Assembly (NCBI RefSeq): GCF_030316895.1
Contig: NZ_JASZYV010000002.1
Coordinates: 620,001 to 684,000 of the forward strand
Direction: 5' to 3'
Source: Variovorax dokdonensis
GTDB taxonomy: Bacteria; Pseudomonadota; Gammaproteobacteria; Burkholderiales; Burkholderiaceae_C
DNA: 64,000 nucleotides
This document shows, one piece after another, positions 26,229 through 34,660 of the stretch. The notes under the pieces were generated by a model that saw nothing but the letters and a program-made list of their open reading frames with translations, made no database searches and was not told the DNA's origin. Every line of letters starts with the position of its first letter. The first letter of the stretch is position 1. The position numbers and the translations under genes are program-made.

Positions 26229-27170
26229 ATGCTTCATCCCCAGGCCCGTGCCCTGATCGACCTGATGGCCGCGCGCGGCGTGCCGCCCACGCACACCCTC
26301 AGTCCGGAGGAGGCGCGCCGCCTGTACCGCGAGCGCCGAAGCTTCACCCAGCCCGATCCGCCAGACCTGGCTCGGGTCGAGGAACTCGTGGCGCCCGGAC
26401 CGCATGGCGACATTGCATTGCGGCTGTATGCGCCCCAACCCGCGAGTGCGGGCGCGTTGCCGGTCCTGGTCTATTACCACGGCGGTGGCTGGGTGATCGG
26501 CGATCTGGACACGCACGACGTACTGTGCCGCCAGCTGGCGTTGGGCGCGGGTTGCGCCGTCGTGTCGGTCGATTACCGACTGGCGCCTGAGCACCGGTTC
26601 CCGGTGGCGGTCGATGACTGCGTCGCGGCGACGGCCTGGGTCTGCGAGCAGGCCGACAGGCTGGGGCTGGATCCCGCGCGCGTCGCGGTGGGCGGCGACA
26701 GCGCCGGCGGCAACCTGGCCGCCGTGGTGGCACTGCATGCGCGCGACCAGGGCGGACTGCCGCCGATCGCCCTGCAATTGCTGATCTACCCGGCCACCGA
26801 CCAACGGCGCGGCGCTCCTTCCCACGCCGCCAATGGGGAAGGCTATTTGCTGACCCGACAGTCGATGGACTACTACCACGACCACTATCTGGTCGATGCG
26901 CGCAGCGACACCGACTGGAGGGCATCGCCGCTGTTGCACCAAGACCTGTCGAGGCTGCCGCCAGCGCTCGTCATCACGGCGGGCTATGACCCGCTGCGCG
27001 ACGAGGGCCTGCAATACGCGCAGCGATTGACCGAATCAGGCAACCACGCCGTGCTGGTCAACTTCGAGCGCATGGTGCACGGCTTCATCCTCATGGGCAG
27101 GGCGCTCGACGAGGCCGATGCGGCCATCGCACTGTGCGTCCACGAACTGCGAAGAGTCTTCGCCAGGTAG
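26229..27170 (+). CDS. Alpha/beta-hydrolase of the hormone-sensitive-lipase (acetyl-hydrolase) family
   Basis: A 313-residue esterase. The oxyanion motif HGGG is at residues 84-87 (VYYHGGGWV), the nucleophile S158 is in GGDSAGG, the acid D254 in TAGYDPLRDEG and the catalytic H284 in RMVHGF, so the triad is complete. It should hydrolyse short acyl esters. ATG 26229 follows CAGGAGA. No export signal is seen, so it is probably cytosolic. Confidence 0.92.
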   Translation: MLHPQARALIDLMAARGVPPTHTLSPEEARRLYRERRSFTQPDPPDLARVEELVAPGPHGDIALRLYAPQPASAGALPVLVYYHGGGWVIGDLDTHDVLCRQLALGAGCAVVSVDYRLAPEHRFPVAVDDCVAATAWVCEQADRLGLDPARVAVGGDSAGGNLAAVVALHARDQGGLPPIALQLLIYPATDQRRGAPSHAANGEGYLLTRQSMDYYHDHYLVDARSDTDWRASPLLHQDLSRLPPALVITAGYDPLRDEGLQYAQRLTESGNHAVLVNFERMVHGFILMGRALDEADAAIALCVHELRRVFAR

Positions 27171-27448
27171 CCACAGGAACGCGGCCTCGCCCGCGCCCCG
27201 TCTCGCCAAATGCCAACCCAGGGAGTGGGTCGGCCAGATTGTTGCGCCCATGCGACATACTGACCCAAAAGTGTGAACGGAACTTGCGTGTCAACTGACC
27301 TTTCAGCCTAGGCGCACAAGGTAGTGGCAGTTCCGGGAGCGATCGATACACTGCGACCCGTAAGCTGAAATTCTTACCTTTTTTCACCCTGGTACTTGAA
27401 TTGTTGCGATGGGCGCGTTCTCCTTTCCAGCGTTCTCGGTGGTGAGCC
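27171..27448. other. Promoter region of the glycan-modification operon
   Basis: A 278-base gap with an AT-richer patch near 27360-27400. An inverted repeat GTAAG-N8-CTTAC occurs at 27360-27377 and could be an operator. No gene is evident. It should contain the promoter for the five coupled genes that follow. Confidence 0.4.
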
Positions 27449-29002
27449 ATGTCGGCTAGGGTGGATTCGCGCGCCTTTTTTGGCTCGACGGGGGGCTTGT
27501 TCGCAACGCTGTGGGCGCTTGGCCGCCTACCGCTCGCTCTTTTCCTGCTGTTCCTCGCCCGCCGCCCGTTGCTGGACCTGACCGAGCAATACCTGGGCAT
27601 CGAGCGAATCACGCATTTCGCCATTTCGCTGATGAGCACGCCCCTGGTGCGCGCCATCCTGTGGGTGGGGCTCGTGCTGGCGCTTGGGGCAGTCTGCGCC
27701 TGGTCGGGGCGCAAGCTGAACCCTTGGCGCGCGTATTTCGTGCGGATGGCCGCCGGCGCATTGCTCATCCTCGCGCTCTTCCACCACAGTGGCACCGCCC
27801 TGTGGAAAGCCGTGCTGCCGTTGCTGTGCCTGGCGGGCAACCTGCTGCCCGTGACGCCCGCCCAGCGTGTCGATCGACGCTGGTCGGCCTTCATGGCCAT
27901 CGGGGTCGGCGTGGCCGAGACATTCTTCTTTCGCCGCTACGTCGATTGGTTCCGAGGCCTTCGTGACCACAACCTGCGCGAGGTGCGGCCTGGCACGCAG
28001 GCCGCTCGCTGGCCGGATCTCGTCGGGATTGCGTTTGCCGCAGGGTTGGCCGTGGCGCTGTTGTCCGCATCCGGACTGCTCGGTCTCGAGCGCGCCATCC
28101 GCATGCCGTCGAAGGTCGAGATCCTGCTGCAGGAGAACATCAACGGGCTTGCCCTCGATCCTTCGGGCCGCCACCTCTACGTGACCGGCCATGGCCTCGC
28201 GCAACTTCGGCGCATCGATGTGCTCGATCCCAAGCACCCCTTCATCGAATCGGACGCATCGACCGGTGGCGCCCAAGGCGTGAACTTCGACCCGGCCGCG
28301 GGGGAGCTCTACCTGTTCAATGTGAAGACGCGTTCGTTGCAGGTGTTCGATGCCGGTACGTTGGCGCTGCGCCGCGAGATGCCCTTGCCGGATCTGGCGC
28401 CGGGCGACCCGTGGGTGGCCACCGATCCGGTCACCGACACCTTGATGGTGGCCTCCGAGGCGGACGAACGCACGGGCTCCGCACTGCTGGTGGTCGACCG
28501 GCGAACCGGCAAGGTGCTTGACCGCCGCGACGAGGATGCCGGCAATGTCCTGATGCATCCCCAGGGGGGACGGGTCTATCTGAGCTTCTTCCGCAACATC
28601 AACCGGCTCATGCTCTACGACTTTCGCAAGCGTGATTTCGTTGCCGAGGTGGTGACGGATGCACGTGTCGACCGAATGGCCTTCGATGCCTCGCGCTCCG
28701 AGGTTCTGCTGGCTTCGCCGCTGCGCTCGGCGGTGCTGCGCTTCGATGCCGACACGCTCAAGCCGCGCGGGCAGATTCCCGGCATGTTCGGCGTGCGCGT
28801 CATGGCGATCGACGATGCGCGGGGTTGGATGGTCTCGGGCAGCCTGACGACCGGGCAGATCGAGGTCCGCAGCCTCAAGACCGGTGAGCACCTCAGGAGC
28901 ATCTACCTCGGCCCCTGGCTGAGAAGCATCGTGCTCGACCCGCAGCGCGCGCTGGCGTACGTGTCAGCGAACGGTGCCTTGTACAAGGTGGCGTATGACT
29001 GA
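27449..29002 (+). CDS. Membrane-anchored beta-propeller (YncE/NHL-like) protein
   Basis: A 517-residue protein. The first 215 residues hold about six hydrophobic spans, the last being LVGIAFAAGLAVALLSASGL. The remaining 290 residues show repeated blades of the beta-propeller type, for example LALDPSGRHLYVTGHGLAQLRRIDV, GELYLFNVKTRSLQVFDAG and GRVYLSFFRNINRLMLYDF. Such propellers bind ligands or scaffold complexes. The fusion of a polytopic domain to a propeller is uncommon, and no family name is recognised. Its stop overlaps the acyltransferase start by eight bases, placing it at the head of a glycan-modification operon. Confidence 0.75.
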   Translation: MSARVDSRAFFGSTGGLFATLWALGRLPLALFLLFLARRPLLDLTEQYLGIERITHFAISLMSTPLVRAILWVGLVLALGAVCAWSGRKLNPWRAYFVRMAAGALLILALFHHSGTALWKAVLPLLCLAGNLLPVTPAQRVDRRWSAFMAIGVGVAETFFFRRYVDWFRGLRDHNLREVRPGTQAARWPDLVGIAFAAGLAVALLSASGLLGLERAIRMPSKVEILLQENINGLALDPSGRHLYVTGHGLAQLRRIDVLDPKHPFIESDASTGGAQGVNFDPAAGELYLFNVKTRSLQVFDAGTLALRREMPLPDLAPGDPWVATDPVTDTLMVASEADERTGSALLVVDRRTGKVLDRRDEDAGNVLMHPQGGRVYLSFFRNINRLMLYDFRKRDFVAEVVTDARVDRMAFDASRSEVLLASPLRSAVLRFDADTLKPRGQIPGMFGVRVMAIDDARGWMVSGSLTTGQIEVRSLKTGEHLRSIYLGPWLRSIVLDPQRALAYVSANGALYKVAYD

Positions 29003-30155
29003 ACTGAGCAGCGGCGGCCGGCAGGTCTCGATCCCGCGCATTCCGGCGCACGAGGCGGTGGTGCACGGAAGCTCGCATGTGCGCGCGCTCGACGGCATCC
29101 GTGGCGTGGCCATCCTGCTGGTGCTGATCTATCACCTGGGCAACAGCGTGGGCGGCGAGTTCGGGTTGCCGCGCATCTTCAGGCTGGCGGCGTTCGGATG
29201 GGTGGGGGTCGACCTGTTCTTCGTGCTGTCGGGCTTTCTGATCACCGGCATCCTCTACGACAGCAAGAGCCATTCGCACTTCTTCAAGAACTTCTACATG
29301 CGCCGCGCGCTGCGGATATTCCCTTTGTATTTCAGCGCGCTGATCTTCCTTTTGCTGTTGCGCACCGCTTGGCCGAGCCTGGGCCTGTACGGGCAGGCCA
29401 GCGACGGCTGGTTGTGGGTGTACCTGGCAAATGTCGTGATTGCGGTGCAGGGATTCGGCGCCTTCGGGCTGATGGATCACTTCTGGTCGCTTGCGATCGA
29501 AGAGCAGTTCTACCTGATGTGGCCGTTCGTGGTCTACGCGCTGGACCGCCGTGGGGCCATGCGTGTCGCATTGGCCATGTGCCTGGCAGCGCCGTTGCTC
29601 AGAACGATGCTGGCCGTGACCACCGACAACTCGCCTGCCATCTACGTGCTCAGCCCGATGCGCATGGATTCGCTGGCCATGGGCGCGCTGTTGTCGTTGG
29701 CCATTCGCGGGCCCGACGCGGTGGATCCGGGCCGGCTCGTGCGGCCGGCACTGTGGACGGTGGTCAGCGCAACGGTGGTGGTGGCGGCGATCGTGCTGGC
29801 AACGCGCGACCTCTCGGCGCACTCGTGGGCGATGGAGACCTTCGGGCTGTCGGCCGTGTCGATGATCGGCGTGTCGCTGATCGTTCTGTCGCTCGCGTCG
29901 CCCGTCAAGCGATTCTTTGAGCATGGGGTGCTGCGCTGGTTCGGAAAGTACAGCTATGGCCTCTATGTCTGGCACCCGATTCTCTGGATGATCATCTTCC
30001 ATTCGAACTGGGCGCGATCGCTCCGCGGCAGCAACGAGACCGAGGCGATGCTGATCTCGCTGGCGGCGGCCATCGGCCTGCTCCTGGTCTTCGTCATGGG
30101 AAGCTGGCACCTGATGGAAAGCCAGTTCCTCAAGCTCAAGGTTCGATTTCAGTAA
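28995..30155 (+). CDS. OafA/YrhL-type acyltransferase 3
   Basis: A 386-residue polytopic membrane acyltransferase (Acyl_transf_3). The first membrane helix carries the essential motif RALDGIRGVAILLVLIYHLG with the catalytic His. The conserved FFVLSGFLITGIL follows, then the second charged motif YMRRALRIFPLY and FWSLAIEEQFYLMWP. These enzymes O-acylate glycans such as O-antigen. Start ATG 28995 lies inside the end of the propeller gene. It is followed after 12 bases by gtrA, suggesting modification of the same lipid-linked or surface glycan. Confidence 0.92.
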   Translation: MTELSSGGRQVSIPRIPAHEAVVHGSSHVRALDGIRGVAILLVLIYHLGNSVGGEFGLPRIFRLAAFGWVGVDLFFVLSGFLITGILYDSKSHSHFFKNFYMRRALRIFPLYFSALIFLLLLRTAWPSLGLYGQASDGWLWVYLANVVIAVQGFGAFGLMDHFWSLAIEEQFYLMWPFVVYALDRRGAMRVALAMCLAAPLLRTMLAVTTDNSPAIYVLSPMRMDSLAMGALLSLAIRGPDAVDPGRLVRPALWTVVSATVVVAAIVLATRDLSAHSWAMETFGLSAVSMIGVSLIVLSLASPVKRFFEHGVLRWFGKYSYGLYVWHPILWMIIFHSNWARSLRGSNETEAMLISLAAAIGLLLVFVMGSWHLMESQFLKLKVRFQ

Positions 30156-30167
30156 GGGGCGACAGCA

Positions 30168-30596
30168 ATGCCGATGACCAAGACGTTGCAAGTCGCCGCG
30201 GTGGAGGAAAGTCCGAACGTGTGGCGAGTGTTCCTGCGTTTCGCAAGTGCCGGTGCCGTGGGCACGACAGCGCATTACCTGCTGCTCGTGACGCTGGTGT
30301 CGGGCCTGGGGGCATCGGCTTTTGGCGCATCGGTGGCCGGCTCTTTGCTGGGCGCGCTGGTGAACTACCTCATCAACTACTTCTGGGTGTTTGCCACCCG
30401 CCCGGGCCACCGGCATGCGTTGCCGCGCTTCTTCGCGGTGGCGGCCGTCGGGCTCGGCGTGAATGCCTTGGCCATGTACCTGCTGGTGTCCGTGGCGGCC
30501 TTGCACTACCTGCTTGCGCAGGTGCTCGCAACGCTGCTCGTGCTTGGCATGGGATTCCTGCTCAACGCGAATTGGACCTTCAGGGGAAAGCCATGA
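30168..30596 (+). CDS. gtrA: GtrA-family flippase-like membrane protein
   Basis: A 142-residue protein with four membrane helices and the GtrA hallmarks FLRFASAGAVGTTAHYLLL, LVNYLINYFWVF and NANWTF near the C-terminus. In O-antigen glucosylation, GtrA is thought to translocate polyprenyl-phosphate glucose across the inner membrane. It overlaps gtrB by four bases (ATGA), the classical gtrA-gtrB arrangement. Confidence 0.93.
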   Translation: MPMTKTLQVAAVEESPNVWRVFLRFASAGAVGTTAHYLLLVTLVSGLGASAFGASVAGSLLGALVNYLINYFWVFATRPGHRHALPRFFAVAAVGLGVNALAMYLLVSVAALHYLLAQVLATLLVLGMGFLLNANWTFRGKP

Positions 30597-31687
30597 ACAG
30601 CCGTACCAGCCTCGAGCACACCGCGCTCATGCAATCGTCTTCCGAAGACAAGCGCGCGCCCCTCATCTCGGTGGTGGTGCCGGTGTTCAACGAGGAAGAG
30701 GTTGTCGAAGCCTTCCACGCCCGGATGAGCCAGGTGCTCGACGAGATCGGTTTGCCGTCGGAGATCGTGTTCATCGACGACGGCAGCACCGACGCCACGC
30801 TGCCGGCATTGCAGGCCTTGCGCGAGCGTGATGCGCGCATCGCAGTGCTCAGCCTCAGCCGCAACTTCGGCAAGGAGATCGCGCTCTCGGCCGGCCTGGA
30901 CCATGCCGCGGGCGACGCGATCGTGGTGATCGACGTCGACCTGCAGGACCCGCCCGAGCTGGTCAAGCAGTTCGTGGAGAAGTGGCGGGAGGGCTACGAC
31001 GTCGTCTACGGCCAGCGCATGCAGCGCGATGGCGAGTCGGCGGCCAAGAAGCTGACCGCCTACCTCTTCTACCGCGTGATGCGAAAGCTGACCCGCGTGA
31101 ACATTCCCGAAGACACCGGCGATTTCCGGCTGATGAGCCGGCGGGTCGTCGATGCGCTCAAGAAATGCCGTGAACATCACCGGTTCATGAAGGGCCTTTT
31201 CGCCTGGGTGGGCTACAAGCAGTTCGCCTTGCGCTATCGGCGTGATGCCCGTGCCGCCGGAACCACCAAGTTCAACTACTGGAAGCTGTGGAACTTCGCG
31301 CTGGAAGGCATCACATCCTTCACGACCGCGCCGCTCAAGGTGGCGACCTATGTGGGCTTTCTGACGGCGGCTGCCGCATTCGCCTATCTGATCTGGATCG
31401 TCGGCAAGACGCTGCTCTGGGGTGAGCCGGTACAAGGCTACCCCTCGCTGATGGCCGTCATGCTGTTCCTGGGCGGCATCCAGCTCGTGACCATCGGCGT
31501 GCTCGGCGAGTATGTGGGACGCATGTTCGACGAGACCAAGGGCCGGCCTTTGTACATGCTCAAGGAAGCCTGGCCTTCGGACCGCGGCGCCGACAACGTG
31601 CCCGACGTGTTCGGCGGCATCGCCGGTTCGGCGTTTTCGCATCCGGCGCTGGTCGGCGCATTGCGCGGCGAGGAACGCCTGCCATGA
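30593..31687 (+). CDS. gtrB: GtrB-like polyprenyl-phosphate glycosyltransferase (GT2)
   Basis: A 364-residue GT2 enzyme. Nucleotide-sugar motifs are DDGS (62-65) and DVDLQDPP (114-121). The C-terminal part has two membrane helices (APLKVATYVGFLTAAAAFAYL and SLMAVMLFLGGIQLVTIGVLG) and the typical EYVGRMFDETKGRPLY, as in GtrB/DPM-like transferases that make polyprenyl-P-hexose on the cytosolic face. About 45 extra residues follow that family ending. It is coupled to gtrA upstream and to the GT87 gene downstream by ATGA overlaps. Confidence 0.93.
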   Translation: MNSRTSLEHTALMQSSSEDKRAPLISVVVPVFNEEEVVEAFHARMSQVLDEIGLPSEIVFIDDGSTDATLPALQALRERDARIAVLSLSRNFGKEIALSAGLDHAAGDAIVVIDVDLQDPPELVKQFVEKWREGYDVVYGQRMQRDGESAAKKLTAYLFYRVMRKLTRVNIPEDTGDFRLMSRRVVDALKKCREHHRFMKGLFAWVGYKQFALRYRRDARAAGTTKFNYWKLWNFALEGITSFTTAPLKVATYVGFLTAAAAFAYLIWIVGKTLLWGEPVQGYPSLMAVMLFLGGIQLVTIGVLGEYVGRMFDETKGRPLYMLKEAWPSDRGADNVPDVFGGIAGSAFSHPALVGALRGEERLP

Positions 31688-33057
31688 AGGCATTGCTGGC
31701 GCAGGTGCTGCCGCTGATCGGGCTGTTGATCGGCCTGGCCGTGTTCCTGCGCTGGCGAGCGACGGGGCGCACCGTGCCGATCCTGCCGGTTCTCGGCGCG
31801 TGCGCGCTGATGGGTGTCGGCCTGTTCGCCGTCTCCGATCCGCCGGGCCTTTTCGAGGACTTCCGCGACGCCTATTTCGGCGCTGGCGTCGCCCTGCAGC
31901 AGGGGCCGGCGGCGCTGGGCCCCATGATCGACAAGGGCACCGACGGCTTCGTCAATCTGCCGATCATCGCGTATGCGTTCTGGCCCCTGGGCGCGCTGTC
32001 GCTGCACGCGGCGATGGTGATCTTCTCGTTGGCCGGCGTGGTGTGCGTCCTGGCGGCGTGGCTGGCGCTGGTGCGCGGGTTGAGCCTCGACCGCACTTCG
32101 TCGCTTGCGCTGCTGTTCGTGTTCGCATGCTGGGGGCCGCTGGCCTACAGCGTCAGGGAAGCCAACCTGACCCACTTCCTGCTTTGGCCATTGGCTGCGT
32201 CAATGCTGATGCTTCGCCGGGGCGAGGACTTCCGTGCCGGTGTGCTTCTGGGCCTGGCAGCGCTGGTCAAGCTGCCACTGCTGCTGTTCGGCGTGTATTA
32301 CCTCTTCTTCGGACGCTGGCGCGTGGCGCTGGGCGGGGCCTTGACTTGCGTCGCGGCTGTGCTGGCTTCGCTTGCCGTGTTCGGCTGGGACATGCACGTG
32401 CGTTGGTACGAGGCCTGCATCCAGCCCTATGCGAATGACCCGATGCCGGCCTTCAACGTCCAGTCGGTGCAGGCTTACATCAGCCGCTTGCAGTTGGGCG
32501 CGTCGGGGCTGTTCCAGTGGAAGGTGGTGCCGTTGCACGGATGGGCGCCCATGCTGTCCAAGCTTCTGGTGGCGCTGACCTATGCAGGTGTGCTGGTGTT
32601 TCTCTGGCATGCGCGGCGCCTGAGTGGCGCGACAGCGGCTGGGGCGCCCGGCCAGAACGGTATGCTGGCCAGCGATGCCGAATTCATGCTCGTCATGGCC
32701 CTGGCCTGCGTGACGAGCCCACTGTCCTGGTCGCACTACTACTGCTGGTTCCTGCTGCCCGCTGCCTTCTTCCTGCGGTCGTTGCAGCAGCCTGCCGCGC
32801 CGTCGCGTCCATGGCGCGGACTGGGCTGGCTGGCGCTCGTGGCCTGCGCGGCGCCGGTCGTGACGCTGCGGATCGATCCATGGTGGCTGGCCGAGATCCA
32901 CGCGCGCTCGACCACGTCCGTGCTGTTGTTCGCCGGTCTGCTCTGGATGCTCTGGCTCGGCTTGAGCCTGCGCGCCATGCAAAAGCACAGCCCGAGTCAA
33001 CGCAGCAGCGCCGAGCGAAACGGGCCTCAAACCGGCTATTTCAGCCCAGAGGGTTGA
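31684..33057 (+). CDS. GT87 (DUF2029) membrane glycosyltransferase
   Basis: A 457-residue polytopic protein with about ten hydrophobic helices. An acidic site early in the first periplasmic loop (GLFEDFRDAYFG) fits the GT-C catalytic Asp. DUF2029/GT87 enzymes transfer sugars from polyprenyl phosphates on the outer face of the inner membrane. Together with gtrA and gtrB it completes a three-component periplasmic glycosylation set. Sugar and acceptor are unknown. Confidence 0.85.
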   Translation: MKALLAQVLPLIGLLIGLAVFLRWRATGRTVPILPVLGACALMGVGLFAVSDPPGLFEDFRDAYFGAGVALQQGPAALGPMIDKGTDGFVNLPIIAYAFWPLGALSLHAAMVIFSLAGVVCVLAAWLALVRGLSLDRTSSLALLFVFACWGPLAYSVREANLTHFLLWPLAASMLMLRRGEDFRAGVLLGLAALVKLPLLLFGVYYLFFGRWRVALGGALTCVAAVLASLAVFGWDMHVRWYEACIQPYANDPMPAFNVQSVQAYISRLQLGASGLFQWKVVPLHGWAPMLSKLLVALTYAGVLVFLWHARRLSGATAAGAPGQNGMLASDAEFMLVMALACVTSPLSWSHYYCWFLLPAAFFLRSLQQPAAPSRPWRGLGWLALVACAAPVVTLRIDPWWLAEIHARSTTSVLLFAGLLWMLWLGLSLRAMQKHSPSQRSSAERNGPQTGYFSPEG

Positions 33058-33058
33058 A

Positions 33059-33385
33059 CTGCCGCGCAAGCCGCACTATTTCGTCTACGTGGTCGAACTG
33101 GACGACCGCGTGTGGAACAGCGCGCGGTTCCGGCGCGCCAATCCGCTCTGGCAATTGGGCAAGCCCTTTGTCTACGTCGGCATGACGGGACTGGACCCGG
33201 ATGTCCGCTTCGACAAGCACAAGGCGGGCATTCAGGCCAACAGCTATGTGCGGGACTACGGCCTGCATTTGCTGCCGGCGCTGTACGAGCGCTACAACCC
33301 CATGCGCTACGACGAGGCGCGAGACATGGAAGTTGAGCTTGGCATCGCGCTTCGCGCCAAAGGCTACGGCGTGTGGCAGGGCTGA
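33059..33385 (+). CDS. GIY-YIG-like nuclease-domain protein, unusual start
   Basis: A small protein (108 residues from 33059) with KPHYFVYVVELDD and KPFVYVGMTGLDPDVRFDKH, resembling the GIY and YIG strands of GIY-YIG nucleases, followed by YEARDMEVELGIALRAKG-like helix sequence with a candidate catalytic Glu (exact text DEARDMEVELGIALRAKG). The first conventional start is GTG 33089, which lacks a ribosome-binding site and would delete the first motif. CTG 33059 has AGAGG six bases upstream and keeps the motif, so it is preferred here with caution. It begins one base after the GT87 stop. Confidence 0.6.
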   Translation: MPRKPHYFVYVVELDDRVWNSARFRRANPLWQLGKPFVYVGMTGLDPDVRFDKHKAGIQANSYVRDYGLHLLPALYERYNPMRYDEARDMEVELGIALRAKGYGVWQG

Positions 33386-33403
33386 CCCTGCAGTCTCAAT
33401 CGC

Positions 33404-33688
33404 TCAGCGCGTTGGCGCGGGGCCGAAAACGAACTGGCAGTCGGCAGGCAGGGGCCAGATCCGCACCATCTCGCATCGCAGGGAGTCGGTGACCGGCCCT
33501 GCGGCCAGAATGCCCGCCGCGTCCGGAAGGAGCGTGCCGGACTGCGCATCGGCCTGGTCCGCCCAAAGCAGCGCGAGCGCGGCGCCACCTGCGACGAGGA
33601 CGGCCAACAGCACGGTCATCCAGCGCACGGGCCGGCTTGCCGTCGGCTGTCCAGTGGCGAGCGTTTTGCGGTGTGGATGTTCAGTCAT
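33404..33688 (-). CDS. Small membrane-anchored hypothetical protein (94 residues)
   Basis: The N-terminal 25 residues are basic, then comes one hydrophobic span (WMTVLLAVLVAGGAALALLWA) and a short periplasmic-side tail with two cysteines (LRCEMVRIW, ADCQFVFG) that could form a disulfide. ATG 33688 has a GAGGAG ribosome-binding site at ideal spacing. No family is recognised. It is divergent from the TetR gene. Confidence 0.65.
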   Translation of the reverse strand: MTEHPHRKTLATGQPTASRPVRWMTVLLAVLVAGGAALALLWADQADAQSGTLLPDAAGILAAGPVTDSLRCEMVRIWPLPADCQFVFGPAPTR

Positions 33689-33826
33689 GGCGGGCTCCTC
33701 GATCGGAGCCTTGAAGGTAAGGCTGCGGGCAAGTCCGAAGTGGAGGAAGATCGCGCGGGCGCTTGTCGGACGCTGCCTTGTCGCGCGGCCGAGGGGCGTC
33801 GTCGGCAGCGTCGACAATGGCAGACA

Positions 33827-34651
33827 ATGCCTGCCGACTCATCCAAACCGACTCGCCGCTTGTCCGACCGATCGCCACCCCCCGCCCGTCGCGCCTCGGG
33901 CAGCCTCGAGCGCACGGCCCCTCCACCCAGCGAGGGAGGCCCGACGCGTCGCGGTGCGCCGCGCGAGCGCTCGGAGCAGATGGAGGCACGCATCCTGGCC
34001 TCCGCCATCGAGGAGTTCTCGGAGTACGGCTTTGCAGGCGCGCGCATCGAGCGCATCAGCCAGCGCGCCGGCACGGTGGACCGGATGCTTTACTACTACT
34101 ACGGCAACAAGGAACGCCTCTACCAGGCCGTGCTGGAGAAGATCTACGCCGACATGATCGGCGAGCAGCGGGCCTTCGTCACGCCCGACGATCCTGTGGA
34201 AGGCATGCGCCGCCTGGTGCAGCACTCCTGGGACCACTACGAGTCGCACCCCCACCTGGTGCGGGTGCTGATGAACGAGAACCTGCTGCGCGGCAAGCAC
34301 ATTCGCCAATCCAGCCAGGTGACGCGGACGTCCTTCCCGCTGGTCGAAACGGTGACGAGCCTGCTCGATGCCGGGCAGGCGCAAGGCCTGTTCCGGCGCG
34401 ATGTATCGGCAGAGCACGTGCTGATGACCATCATGTCGCTGGGCTTTTTCTACATCTCCAACCAGCACACCTGCTCCACCTGGATGGGCGGCGACCTCAT
34501 GTCGCCTGCGCGCCGGAAGGCATGGCGCGAGCACATCTGCGACGTGGTGCTCAGCGCCCTGGCGCCGACCGCATCGACTGCGCCGACTGCACCGAAGAAG
34601 GCCACGGCTGCAGCGCCGCGCAAGGCTGCGGGGCGTCGCCGGCCGGCTTAG
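33827..34651 (+). CDS. TetR-family transcriptional regulator
   Basis: A 274-residue regulator. An unusual Arg/Pro/Ser-rich extension of about 50 residues precedes the TetR N-terminal DNA-binding domain (EARILASAIEEFSEYGF, then IERISQRAGTVDRMLYYYYGNKERLYQAV). The C-terminal ligand domain ends in an Ala/Lys-rich basic tail (APRKAAGRRRPA). It lies next to, and convergent with, the Rieske/binding-protein operon and is the natural candidate for its regulator, perhaps through the palindrome at 38137-38170. Confidence 0.9.
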   Translation: MPADSSKPTRRLSDRSPPPARRASGSLERTAPPPSEGGPTRRGAPRERSEQMEARILASAIEEFSEYGFAGARIERISQRAGTVDRMLYYYYGNKERLYQAVLEKIYADMIGEQRAFVTPDDPVEGMRRLVQHSWDHYESHPHLVRVLMNENLLRGKHIRQSSQVTRTSFPLVETVTSLLDAGQAQGLFRRDVSAEHVLMTIMSLGFFYISNQHTCSTWMGGDLMSPARRKAWREHICDVVLSALAPTASTAPTAPKKATAAAPRKAAGRRRPA

Positions 34652-34660
34652 CCCGCTGGC

